Assembly (NCBI GenBank): GCA_009741485.1
Contig: CM019215.1
Span: forward strand, 75,102,597-75,166,596
DNA from: Malurus cyaneus samueli
Taxonomy: Eukaryota; Chordata; Aves; Passeriformes; Maluridae
Length of the DNA stretch: 64,000 bases
Direction of reading: 5' to 3'
The translations under genes and the position numbers were made by a program. This document shows, in pieces, positions 1 to 11,640 of this stretch. Each line of letters begins with the position of its first letter. Within the stretch, counting starts at the first letter, position 1. Under the pieces are notes generated by a model. It was not told where the DNA came from. It worked only from the letters and a program-made list of their open reading frames with translations, and did not search any database.

Positions 1-60
1 AGCAACATTTATGGTACGAGTAAAAGCCTCATAAAGAACAGGCATATCTTTCTTCCTCTT

Positions 61-262
61 CTTCATTTCATCTTTTTTCTTTCTTTCTTCTTCTTCTTCT
101 TCTTTCCTCCTCCTTCTCCTTCTTCTTCTCCTTCTTTAATATTATATATAATTAATAATAATGATAATGATAATGATGATGATGATGATGATAATAATAA
201 TAATATATAATAATAATAATAATTAATAATTAATATAATTAATAATAATATAATATAAATTT
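61..262. repeat. Compound microsatellite (TTC)n to (AAT/GAT)n
   Basis: A pyrimidine tract of TTC, TTTC and TCC units (about 61-137) passes into AT-rich triplet runs of AAT, GAT and ATA (about 138-262). Both halves have a 3-bp period. The open frame across it gives only runs of K, E, I, Y, L and S and is not a gene. Confidence 0.9.
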
Positions 263-3200
263 TTTTCTTTTTTTCTTGCATCATTTGCTGAACACCTTCC
301 TAAAATATGTACAAAAAATTAGCAACTCTAAGTTAGTTTTTTTCTCTGACAAGTCGTTCTGTTTCCAGCTGGGACAGGGTAAAATTTTGCAGTAGCCAGA
401 AAGGGGCATGGCCAAGACACAGAGGTTATTCTGTGCCACCTCTCATCATTTTCCAGGGGCAGGGGAAGGGGTCTCCTGTAGGTTGAGTAGTGTGGTGGAT
501 AAGGCAGTGGGAGAGTTTCTGAGAAGGGTGGGCAATCAATCACCCGTGAATCATTCGCATCTTTTCTTGTGAACTCTGCCATTGTTATGGTTCTGATACT
601 GTTCATTATCTTAACTCATTGCTGATTCCAGTAAATTGTTATCTCAACCCATTATCTCAACCCATGATCTTTCCCTTTGTGATTCCAGTCTTCCTTTCCA
701 GCCCACTACAGGGGGAGGAGGAGGAGGGAAAGGGGAGTGAGCAAATGGTGCATGATTTTGGAATTTTTCAGAGGGAATGTTAAACTGGGGAATACCATTC
801 CTAAACCACAACATAAGTGGAAACACTTAAAGACATTCAGATTCCATTTTTCTTGCCTAACAGAGCAATTTCTCTGCATAACAAGTCCAGTTAGGTCAGT
901 TCAGTAATACATTTCTGAGATCTTTTCATCCTCACAAAAGAGAGCAAGCATTGTCATTACCATGGTCAGGGCTGGTGAACAGTTTTCCACCAAAATTATC
1001 TTTCTAAGATTTTTTTTAAAAATAAACTGTTCATGTGAGGCAGAATAACAGCATATACACACACGCAAAGAAAAAAAAAATAAAAAATAACATTCCTTTG
1101 TGCTTGGAAGTCAGTGTCTTATTGAGCTCTTTTAGACTTCATTGCATCCAAACAAGTATTTGTTTTGCATGCTTGAAAAAGCTTGTCCAAATCAATTGGG
1201 TGTGAAAATAAGAAGGACATACCCAACATGTCAAAGTAAAATATTAATAAATGACCAGCATGTCCTATCTCATTGCAAGACAAGAAGAATACCTTAAATT
1301 GAATCATGGAGAAAGTATGTGAGCAAAGGCAGCTGTAAATCACTGTGGGTGTTTTTTTTTTACATTTTCTGCAGTTCTGTGCATGTTAAATGTTAAATGT
1401 TAAATGTGTTAAAATGCATTAATCCTAATGTAGACACATATTCAGAATTAAAATGTCCCTAATTTAATTTAGCTTAATTCACCTTGGAGTCTGAAGTAGA
1501 CTACATTAAATTAAAGGCATTGAAAATCTGAATAAAAGGATCAATACATGGCTTTAATTCATTTTAATTAATCCACTGTAAAAGTTACTTCAGATTAACT
1601 TTTTAAGTGTTTCTTCATTGACAAATTCAATAGGTCTTCAGTCTTTAGATGGGTGCTTGTCATTAATTATGAAATTATCTTTTCCTTCCTTCGCAACCTA
1701 AAGAGCTCATGACACGAGATGTAGCTGTTCTGAAACCAACATAAAGCACACAAAATATAAGCACAGAATTTGTTATACTCTGACACTTCTTTTTTTCCCT
1801 GAAGCCTTGCTAATTGTTGAAAAGACAGTAAATTTATTTGACAATTAAAAAGTAATCTAGTAGTAGTTAGAATGATGCAAGTCATTCAAATTGTTTATTC
1901 TACCATATTTTAAAATTAGTTATTTCACACTAGTAAAAGTGATTATCTTTCAGCAGATTAGGTTGTTTCTTAGCTTAGGGTGGGAAGGCATAGTTGATTA
2001 ATTAAATGTAGTGTCTATATTTAGATCTCGGACATAAAGGGGTCTTTTAGGCTTTTTTTTTTTTTTTTTTTCAAGTACACAAGGAGCTATTGTAACATTA
2101 CATGACTAAATTGAAATAATATTTGTGGTGCTGAAGTAGTGTCACATGAGTAGCAGAATCTGCCATCATACCTCTTTGTAGGTTTTTGGTCAACCACAAT
2201 TTCAAGAAAACACATATTTCCCTTATTTGAATATATTTGAAAGGCCTCACAATTCAGTTAATTGACAGAGTTGAACCTTGTGGCAAGTTATATATAAAAT
2301 CATTATTGTAAGCATCTGTATCCCTTATGTCAAGATATGTCTACAAAGCAATTGTTTCACAGAATTCAGAGAGATATTAATCAGTTTTTCCTTGTAGGAT
2401 AGTTTTTGTCTTTATATCAATCTTTCAGATGTTGAATTGGTCTCCAAATTTACACAGTTACTTATTTTTGACAGTTTTTTTTTTCCTTCTTTTTTTGAGC
2501 TGCTGAATATTTACTTTCCATACTTGCACTACAGTTTAGAGCTTTCATCTTTTTTTTTTTTTCATTTCATCCGACTTTTTCGTGAAGTTGTCTTCTGGCA
2601 CACATTGTGGGTATTTATAAAAAAGTTTATTGCATGTTTCATATTACATATTCATATATTACTATTATTATTAATTAAATATTATACACAGCTTTTCTAT
2701 TGTGGTACCACTGATCATAAAGCTATCAGATCTTGGCCTTAAACAGAGCTTCTGAAAGTGTCTCAGAGGATGTTCTTAAAGAGAGGACATTTTCTATTGA
2801 TTGGCCTTAGAGCATGGAGTAGCACTTGTTGGAAAAATATATTTCTGGAGAGTTAATAGGCTTCACTGTCAAAAGAGGAGACTATGTCACATTCATTCTT
2901 TTCACATGTATTACTCTTCTTTACTCTTAATGGCCAGGTTGAAATATAAAGGAAATATAAAATCTGCTTACCAAATTTGTAGTTGAAACAAACCTGGAAA
3001 GAACTGCAGGTGTGGAGGAGAACAAGATTAGAATTAAGGTGGATGGTTTGGGAAATTGCCTGAAAAACTGTATGAATGTACAAAGTACTTCTCACAGGAA
3101 TAATTAATAGCATGGGTACAGAAATGGGAGCAAGAACATGAGGAATAGTTATTTACAAAACCATCAGGAAATTAAGATGCTACACAGAGGTGAATGAATG

Positions 3201-4030
3201 CCAGCAATATTGAAAGAGGCCGAAACACTATATTATGAAAAAAAAATAAACAGAAAGATACTCTGCAAGAAGTTTGAAATAAAGCTCCTATGAAAAAGAG
3301 ATGTTTGTAGACCCTTTCTACAGGCACTGTCTTCCTTCAGAAACGCCAACAAGAAATCTTCCCTTTGCTTGTCTCATCCTTCCTTGATGTTGCATGGGGG
3401 TCATACATGGCAGGGCAATGGTTACTGCTCAGTGCATGGTCTTTTGGTCTGGTCGGGGTTATCAAGACTTTTCTGCAAATGCTGCTACAAGTTCTGGGCA
3501 CTGCTCTTTGAGAAATAACAGATTTGCACAATCCTTGGAAAAAGTGTGATGAGCTCACTGAAGAGAGAGCACATGAAGAAAAATTAAATTTGTTACAAGA
3601 TTAAAAGGACTACAGAGGGGGTGAAAGAGTCTTCAAACATTTAAGAAGCTGATGCAAAAGGGAAGGGAAAGGTTTATCCTCCACATCTGCCACAGCTAGG
3701 AACATAAAAAAATGGACTTCTGTCGCAACAAAACTGAGTAAAATATTAGGAAAATAAATTAGTGAAACACTGAAAATGCCTGCTGAAGGGGCAGTGGCAT
3801 CTCCACTGCTAGTCATCTTAAGAATGGGCTAGAAAAACACCTCTTAGTGCTTATGCTGTCTCATATGAATGGGAGGAGGGAGTAATACAGTCCAGTTACA
3901 ATTTTTCATGTCATTTACTGGAAATTGCTGACACTTGTTTTGAAGCATACAGCAAAAAGTTTAGTTTATTAGGTTTTTAAAAATAATTTTTGCTTCATTC
4001 AGGAATAGTTCTCAACATTTTCTAAATTTC
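263..4030. other. AT-rich non-coding DNA, no gene seen
   Basis: Nothing here looks like an exon set, RNA gene or recognisable transposon. Small simple tracts occur: a T19 run at 2053-2071 and tandem TTAAATG at about 1385-1409. The stretch 1436-1600 is rich in TTAATT cores. A less AT-rich segment at about 3300-3830 has no family I can name. Confidence 0.6.
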
Positions 4031-4077
4031 TTTTTCCTTTTTTTTTTTTTTCCTTTTTTTTTTTTTTTTTTTTTTTT
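4031..4077. repeat. Poly(T) tract with CC interruptions
   Basis: Almost pure T broken by short CC interruptions. The second half is an uninterrupted T run of about 25. There is no retrocopy body beside it that I can recognise. Confidence 0.9.
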
Positions 4078-5376
4078 GTTCTTTCTGGACAGTGTTGGTA
4101 CTTGAGATATATTCTCCACTGTTTCTGACTTTCATATCAGGTGAAAATACTGGTACAACATAAAAGGATTTTTCTTCAATAGACTATTGCATTATAAACA
4201 TGAGGTTTTTTTATTGGGTCTTTTGAAATTTTTAGAATTCAACATTTAGAATTTAGAATTCAACATAAAAAACATATGATTGTTAATTAAGGCAAAACAT
4301 TGAGATGTCTTATGCTTCAGGAATAGGGATTTTCTGCATTTTTCTTTCTAGTTTTTTCCATCTCCATTTAGATAACTTAGATGGTACATTATCAGCTTGT
4401 TTTTACAAAATCCTGAAGCCATTGAAACAATTTTTCTTTTGCAAAGTGTCAGTGTTTGAAATGATTTTGTTATGGATGAAGTTTTTGAAAATATACTATT
4501 GTTATTGTCTTGTGTTTGTCTTGTTTGTCTTATTTGTCTTTGTCTTCTTTTAAAGCATTTTTAAAAGTAACAGAAACCTTTTTTACACTAATTTCCCACT
4601 TTGTTCAAGTAATTTAAATGTTTATACCACAAGATAACATTTTATTGAGAAACTGGATTTTATGAATAGACAGATAAATGATAATTTTAAATACCTTTGC
4701 TTGAATTAACTTTATGTCATTATATAAGTCATAATTTGAAAGATCATTTATTTTTATGAAAAATATTATGATAGAGGAAATAAAAGCTTGTAAAAAATTA
4801 ACACATGTAGTTATATATCACCTGAAATAAGTACAGTTTCATAAAAGGTATAAAACATTGAAGTTGTATCTGGTAGCTCTAAAGAGAATAATTTCTATTT
4901 CCTCTGATGTAACTCACAAGGTGTTTATTTCATACAAACCTCTAATGACATAATGGAGCATTATTTCTTTGGAAATTTCTCTTGCAATTTGACATCAGAT
5001 TTTCTTCTACCTGAAAGGTACATTGGATTAGAAGATCAGAAATACAGTTACAAGGCACTCCTTCTCCACAATACTTTAACTTTCAGTTTAATGTTAATGC
5101 CGATAAATTTGAGTACCAATCTGAGTTACAGAATCCATAATCTTGTCTATGTCCTTTGTTTCCATCCAAGCCAAGATGTTATCTCTCTGTAAAAGAGAGA
5201 CTTGCTCTCCACCAAAAGCCACAGATATGATTGTATGCATCATTTTTGATGTTGGTTTTCCAGTAAAACACAAAGAAAAACAAATCCCAGACACAGCTCC
5301 ACAAATGCAAAGTAAATATTCTCCACAGGAATGTATTATACCACACAAAGCAACTGAAGAATTATTCTCTTTGGTG
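4078..5376. other. AT-rich non-coding DNA, no gene seen
   Basis: Short reading frames only, with no splice-flanked or family-like peptide. Small local repeats of the word AGAATTCAACAT lie near 4235-4268. The segment ends in a T tract that abuts the CR1 copy starting at about 5401. Confidence 0.55.
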
Positions 5377-5399
5377 TTTTTTTTTTTTTTTTTTTTTTT
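5377..5399. repeat. Poly(T) tract abutting CR1 5' end
   Basis: An uninterrupted T23 run that ends directly at the first recognisable CR1 base, so it marks the truncation point of the neighbouring element. Confidence 0.9.
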
Positions 5400-5400
5400 A

Positions 5401-6700
5401 TGACTGGAGAATTGGGATGGAAGGATACAGACCCTTTAGGAAGGACTGGCTGGGAGATGAGGAGTCAATGACCAGCTGGAATGTGTGGAGCTCTGCCTGA
5501 GGATAGATGAGGAGCTGTCCAAGAGCTTTTGAGTCAGGATTAAAGGGAGGACATGGACAGGTGACATATTGGTGGGATCTGCTACAGGCCACCTGACCAG
5601 GAATATGAAGTGGGTAAAGCCCTCTATAGAAAGATAGAATCAACCTTACATTCACAAGCTCTGGTCCTCATGGGAGACTTCAAACACTCTCAGATCTATT
5701 GGAGGGACAGCACATCAGAGAGCAAGAAATCCAGGAGTTTCTTGAAATGCACTGAGGATAAATTCCTTCTCCAAGTGACAGAGGAGCCTGAGAGGAGGGG
5801 TGTTATGCTGGACCTTGTTCCCACAATCAGGGAAGTGCTGGGAAACGTGGAGCTCAAGGGGAGTTGACCATGTAATGGTGGCATTCAGGATTCTTAGGTG
5901 AGTGAGGAAGACGCAGAGCAAGCTCACTACCCCCGACTTCAGGAAAGCAATCCTTTGCCTCTTTGGGATCTGTTTGGTAGAGTACAATGGACTACAAGGA
6001 AGACGGGTCCAAGAAATCTGTTTACTATTCAAGGATCACCTCCTCCAAACTCAGGAATGATGAATTCCAGCAAAGAAGAAGAAAGGTAAAAACACCAGGA
6101 GGCCTGCATGGATTAACAAGGAGCTTCTGGAGAAATATAAAAAAGCCTACAGTAGAAGAAAGGACAGGTAGCCTGGGAGGAATACAGATATATTGTGTGA
6201 GCCATCAGGGAGCAGGTTAGGAAAGTTAAAATCCTCATAGAATTTAACCTGGCTTTCCAAGTCAAGGACAAACATAAAAGCTTCTCTAGGTAAGTTGGTG
6301 ATAAAAAGAAGGCTGAGGAGAACATGGGCCCTCTTTGGAAGAAAACGTGAGACCTGGTGACCTGGGACTTAGGCAAGGTTGACACAATGACTTTTTTGCC
6401 TCAATTTTCACCAGCAAGTTCTTCAGCCACACCACCTGAATCACAGAAAGCTAAGGAAGGGATGAAGAATGAAAATCCACACATTGCAGATCCTATTCTT
6501 TGAACCATCTAGGGAGCTCAAAGGTGTACAACTATATTTCACCTGCAGAGATGCACCCATTGGTGCAATGAGGTGCACCTCATGGTCCTGAATGAATTAG
6601 CTGAGGAAGTGGCTTGAACTTGATATTTGAGCCTTGATATTTGAAAAGTTGTGGTAGTCCATACTGAAGGACATTATTTTCTCTTGTCTTGTGCTCTGTC
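5401..6700 (+). mobile_element. CR1 LINE, decayed ORF2 (endonuclease to RT)
   Basis: A plus-strand, 5'-truncated and decayed copy of a chicken-repeat-1 non-LTR retrotransposon. The clearest part is the C-terminal half of the AP-type endonuclease. Positions 5670-5684 encode MGDFK, where the family has GDFN, so the Asn is lost. This is followed by residues matching the conserved EEP..RGVMLDL stretch (about 5785-5815). After about 5870 the match continues in shifting frames: a basic linker (RRP.W.NKEL-like, near 6095-6130), then KAFFASVF-like sequence near 6390-6415, then the start of the reverse transcriptase region with a FEKLW-like block near 6640-6660. Several frameshifts and stops show it is dead. 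The 3' limit is diffuse. The CR1 assignment is firm; the subfamily is not. Confidence 0.88.
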
Positions 6701-9700
6701 ATTGAGGAGGTGCGCAAAAAAACTGGAAGGGAGCAAAGCTGAGACAGGTGACCTGAACTTACCAAAGGTATATTCAACACCACAGAACATCATAGTGGGA
6801 ATTTTTCCATGCAGAAGTCTATTTTAGTTAGAAATGTGAGGTCTAATTTTTGAGTTTTTTATGTGTCATTCCAGTATTGTTATAATCAGCAGACATGAAT
6901 ACCTTGGCAAATGGATGGATAGAAAGCCATGGTTTGATAAATAGCACACACCAGAAACACAAACTTAACCTCCAGCACCTTTTCAGACACAAAATATCAT
7001 TTTAAGCAAAGTGGATTAAAATAATGAAGTACATCAAAATTTTAAGATAAAATGAAATATATTACAGCACACCATGCAATGCATGCTTTGCTGCAACAAT
7101 GGATATCACTATGATTTCTGTCTTAGTTTACACAAGTCATACAGCTCAGTGTGTTTTACTTTTGGGTAATACAGACCATTCAAAAAGAATTGTAATGCCA
7201 AAATACAGAAATACTTATTAATACTTTACTGCTTAAGTTTTAGGGGGAATATTTTGTCTCACTTTATTCTATATCTGCAGTCAACTTTTGTGCAAAGGCT
7301 GCAGGAGGCTTTGGAGTGTTTAAAACAGCTATTTCTGTATATGTTCTATGGCTTGAAAAGTATAAGTGAAATATTTTGAGGTCTGGAAGGAAGTCCTTTT
7401 ATGAATTATTCAAAAACTGATCTCCCTCTCCTTTTTCTGTATGAAAATTATTCCTTACCAAGCAAAGAAGGAATATATCTCTGGCTCAAAACAGAAACTT
7501 TGTGTCTTAGGAACATCTGTTTTTTCTGGTTGGTTAGTTGGTTGGTTAGATTTTAAATGCACCAAAGAAGGTAATAAATACTCTTCTTGATTTAACCTGC
7601 TCCAGTAGTTGATTTGCTATCGAGTGAACAGCTCAAAATCACTCAGGGTCTCAGCATATCTCAGTGTTAGGTGATGTATTAGTGTGATAAGGTTTCTTAG
7701 CACCCTTCCACCATATTTAAACACAAGTTTAATCCATTTATACATAGATTGCTGGTGTGATTATATTCTATCACACAGACTTAAACCTCCATAAAAATGT
7801 AATGAAAGTGAAACCTTGAACAATTTATGAGATTTTGCATTGGATGAATATAAAGGCATGTAGGCAAATCTGAGGTTCCACCTACAGCCTCAAATAACCA
7901 GTCAGATCTGGCCTGAAACATGCATAAATAAATTAACATTGTCACTAAACAGTTGTCACTTTTCAACATACTGGGCTTATTAATGCAGGTGTAATACCTT
8001 CATTAAATATATGTCACAATGGCATGACATTAACTTCCCAACTTAGTTTTAGCCTTTTAAAGGTGGATGTTTTCGTTTTGAGTAAAAATTTAGCCCAACA
8101 ATAGATAAATAATGTTATCTCTTTTTTTTGCATGGAGTATTAAATTAAAGACAAGAGAGAAGTGTTCAGGATAAAAAAAAAAGGGGGTATTTACAGAAAA
8201 ATGAAAAAATGTTTTTAGATATTGCTGAGGGCTTAGCTGTTTTTATGAATGTTTATAATATGAGAAGTTTCATCTATTGTAATTCTTCTTCCCCAGTTAA
8301 TTTTTCTGCATTCATCAAAACTATCTCAAAAAAATTTCCATTTTGAAGAACTTTCTTAAAATACTGTTTTCCGTACTAGTATTGATAGCTCTGATTTGGT
8401 TTTTAATCAGGTTTCTACACGAGTTTAGCTGATTTTCGTTTATTGAAAATTTAATGAGAATGCTAACACCATTGCCAATTTTAATTGTTAAGCTTGAAAG
8501 GGCAAACATGATTTACATTAATTTTACCCTCGTCATAACTAACTAGAAACTCAGCCTTGTGGCTATGCTTTTAGACATCTTTGCATTTCAATTTGAGAGC
8601 AAAAGGCTGTTAGTCACTCTCTTGTGTGAAATTTGTTTCTTATTTATTGACATTTTAAGAGGGTTTTATAATCTGAGGACTAATCAACCTTAACTACAGA
8701 TTTCATACTCTGCGTGGCTCAAAGCTTTAATTAAATGGTTTGCTGAAAGATATCATGCATCACTGAGATTTTTTCCATTCCTGCTTCATATTGGTTCTGT
8801 GTTAAGCCAGTTACTGGTGCATTGGTCAAGAATTTTGTATACTAAACAATACTTGATAGAGATCAGAAAATTTCTTTTAATATAAATGCACATAGATGAT
8901 GCTCAAGACAGCTTCAGTGGCAATTAACATTCTTTTTTTTTTTAACAAATAGCTTTAATTCTATTAAAGTTCATATTTTTAAAGTCTGAGTCTTGTATTA
9001 ATCCCACAGTGAGTCATTAATCATACCAAAATGCATTATAAAAACTTTAATCACTGAAGTTGAAACTGAGATTGTAATGCAATCCATCCCTTTTAATTAT
9101 ATCAGTTATTTTTGCTTTCAGATCAAGAATTGCAAAGGGTAACAAATAGCTTTAATTCTCACATCATATACTTACATCCTAGCAGAAAAAATAGCTATAG
9201 ATGGTCTTAGTTTCTGTGCACTTAATCCATTGAGACTGAACTACTGTTTGCAAAACATTTGAAAAATATTTAGAATAAATGAATTTACTCTGTAGGCATG
9301 AGTTTAATGAGCAGTATTAGAATGGTAATATAAAGAGGACTTGTGGATGGAGATAAAGAGAGATGACGAATAAGGGAAGGGACAAGGGTCAGAAGCTTAA
9401 CTCAAGATGCAACAAACAACAAAGGAACTGTAAGGAAGCTGGAAATAACATGGTGCATGGGTAATAGTACAGTTAATAATACAGAAAGAGAGCAGCGGTG
9501 CCTGTTGGACCTTCATTCTGAGATATGCATTCTTGATCCCATATTTTGAAGGAGCTTGTAGATGGGCCGGATACAAAAATGTTCTTGCAGATCTAATATT
9601 CTTTTGTACCAGCTCCTTTATCCTTTCACTGTAAACTGCAGGTCTGTACTTCTGTGATTATGTCTGAGCCCATTTTCCCTTTTGGTGATACCATCTGGGA

Positions 9701-11186
9701 ATTCAGCATCTATGCTTCATTCCTCTTCCATGAACATATCATCAATAACATCTTACTGACCAATTCCCCAGAAGAAGATTTCAGGCATGGTGTAAGTATG
9801 ACTTTTCTCAGGTGTTGTTTCCTAGAACTTACAGTTATTGCTATCATTTCCCAGGAGATGTGACTAGGAATCTTCTCCTTTTACAACTTGCTCGGGTAGC
9901 TCTGCATAAAAACCACAAAACCTGAGGAAATTTGTTTGAATGAAGTAGAGTCCATTAAATTTGGCATGTTGGCATGAATAACTGAGGAAGGGCATGGCAG
10001 AAAAGGGGAAAAACGTGACTGAAGTCAGTTACTAGTCTTTCAGATTTACTTCTGTGCTAGGGAGGAATATACTGGGCTAACAACTCAATGATCATTTAAT
10101 GATCTTTGTAGCAGCCTAGCAATCTAAATAATTGACTCTACCACTAAATCAATATCACCTGCAATTCTGCAACATGACCTAGACTGCCATGACAACTGAC
10201 ACAGCAAAGTTTTTTTGGCTTTGTTTGTTGTGTTGGTTTTGTTTTGTTTTGTTTTTTATATAAATGAAAGAAATCCAAGATTTCCCATATGGTAAATAAA
10301 TAGCTATAAATAACTGGAAATAGAATATTACTTTCTTTGACGGGTGACTTTTATAAATGCATATTCAACAGAAACAAGGACACTGTCTGGCCTAAATTCC
10401 TACCACAACTAAACATGTTATGAGGAAGTGGGAAAAATGAAGATTAAAGACCTCTAATAGTATACAGTTTTATTTTCTGTTTCTTTTTATTTGACACTCA
10501 TTTTCTTAAACAAGCATTTCTGTCACTGTACCATTCTTGTATGTGACCATTTCCACCATTTCTACTTATGTACTTATTTATTTAACTAAAAAGAAGATGG
10601 CATTTAACTCCCCTCATCCTTTCTCAACTCCTTCTCAATGCTAATCCTTATTTGATTATTATTCTTTAGTATTTTATCTTCAGACATTGTCATGACACTC
10701 TGTCTTAAATTATGGAATCATACTGATGTCACATTTCTATGGTTTATTTAATATTTCATCTGTCCCTTTATACCTTTGGTCCTGTGCTCTGGTTTCTGTG
10801 TTGTTTCTGTTTCATGTGATTCCACAGTTTCTTCCAGCCTTACATTCTCTCTTCTTTGTGCTCCTTTAAGACTCTTTCTTGTCTACCCTTTCACCTCTCC
10901 TATTGCCTTAATTTTGTAGTTCTGCTTTATTATTTATTTTTAGATACTGTCCCAAATTTCAACCACAGTCTTCATAGAAACTATTCATTTGCAATCGAGT
11001 TTTAAAGTTTCAACAGACTGAAAAACATTTGGAGAATGCTAGAAGATTTCTCTCTCTACTTTTTATTGTAATTTGCAGCCAATTGCAAATTTCCTGAGTG
11101 GGAATATTCTCTGATACATGGTTTGTATGCTTATGCATTGTCTGCATATGTTTTTCCAAGTCCATATCACTGACTTCATGAAAGGG
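6701..11186. other. AT-rich non-coding DNA, no gene established
   Basis: Mostly unique sequence. It contains a T/G-rich tract at 10210-10257, a 20-bp exact repeat at 8943-8962 and 9140-9159, and one segment (9641-9791) with splice-like borders discussed in the findings. The block at about 8360-8760 has a texture like conserved non-coding DNA, but this is only an impression. Confidence 0.55.
10210..10257. repeat. T-rich (TTTTG)n simple repeat
   Basis: Runs of T interrupted by single G, including tandem TTTTG units near the end. Confidence 0.85.
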
Positions 11187-11640
11187 TAGAATGACAGAAT
11201 CATTTAGGTTGGGAAAGACCGCCAAGATCATCAAGACTAGCCTTTGATGATCACCACCTTGTCAATTGGACCACAGCACTAAGTCCTGTCATTTCCTGAA
11301 CCCCTCCAGGGATGGTGGCTTAACCACCTCCCTGGAGAGCCCATTCCAATGCTTAACTCCTTTTCCAGTGAAAATAATGTCCAGCCTGAACCTGTCTTGC
11401 TGCAGCTTCAGGCTGTGCTCTCTGGTGTTGTTGCTAGTTGTCTGGGAGAAGAGGCCAAACTCCACCAGGCCACAACCTCCTTTCAAGTAGCTGTAGAGAG
11501 AGAAAGTATCCCCTGATATCATTGATAAAGACATTTAACAGGACTGGCCTCAATACTGAGCCCTGGGGCACCCCATTGATGCCCAGCCACCAGCTGGATG
11601 TAATCCCATTCACCATATCTCTCTGCCAGGCAACCCAGCC
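11187..11640 (-). mobile_element. CR1 LINE, RT block joined to 3' UTR
   Basis: A minus-strand CR1 fragment. Reading the minus strand from about 11640, it encodes the conserved reverse-transcriptase segment [20 protein letters not shown], a near match to the family [20 protein letters not shown] block. At about 11505-11512 it switches straight to the CR1 3' UTR (CTCTCTACAGCTAC...GAAAGGAGG). It then runs through the TTCAGGCTGGACATTATTTTC and GGAATGGGCTCTCCAGGGAG regions to the terminal AACCTAAATGATTCT motif near 11190. The rest of the RT, including the expected YADD/FADD catalytic box, is absent. The element is an internally deleted, non-functional copy. CR1 identity is very likely. Confidence 0.92.

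Noticed and set aside
63..284. Open frame of K/E and I/Y/L runs
   Set aside because: A translation of the compound microsatellite only.
5610..5867. 85-codon frame containing MGDFK
   Set aside because: Not an independent gene; it is the remnant endonuclease part of a CR1 ORF2 with frameshifts on both sides.
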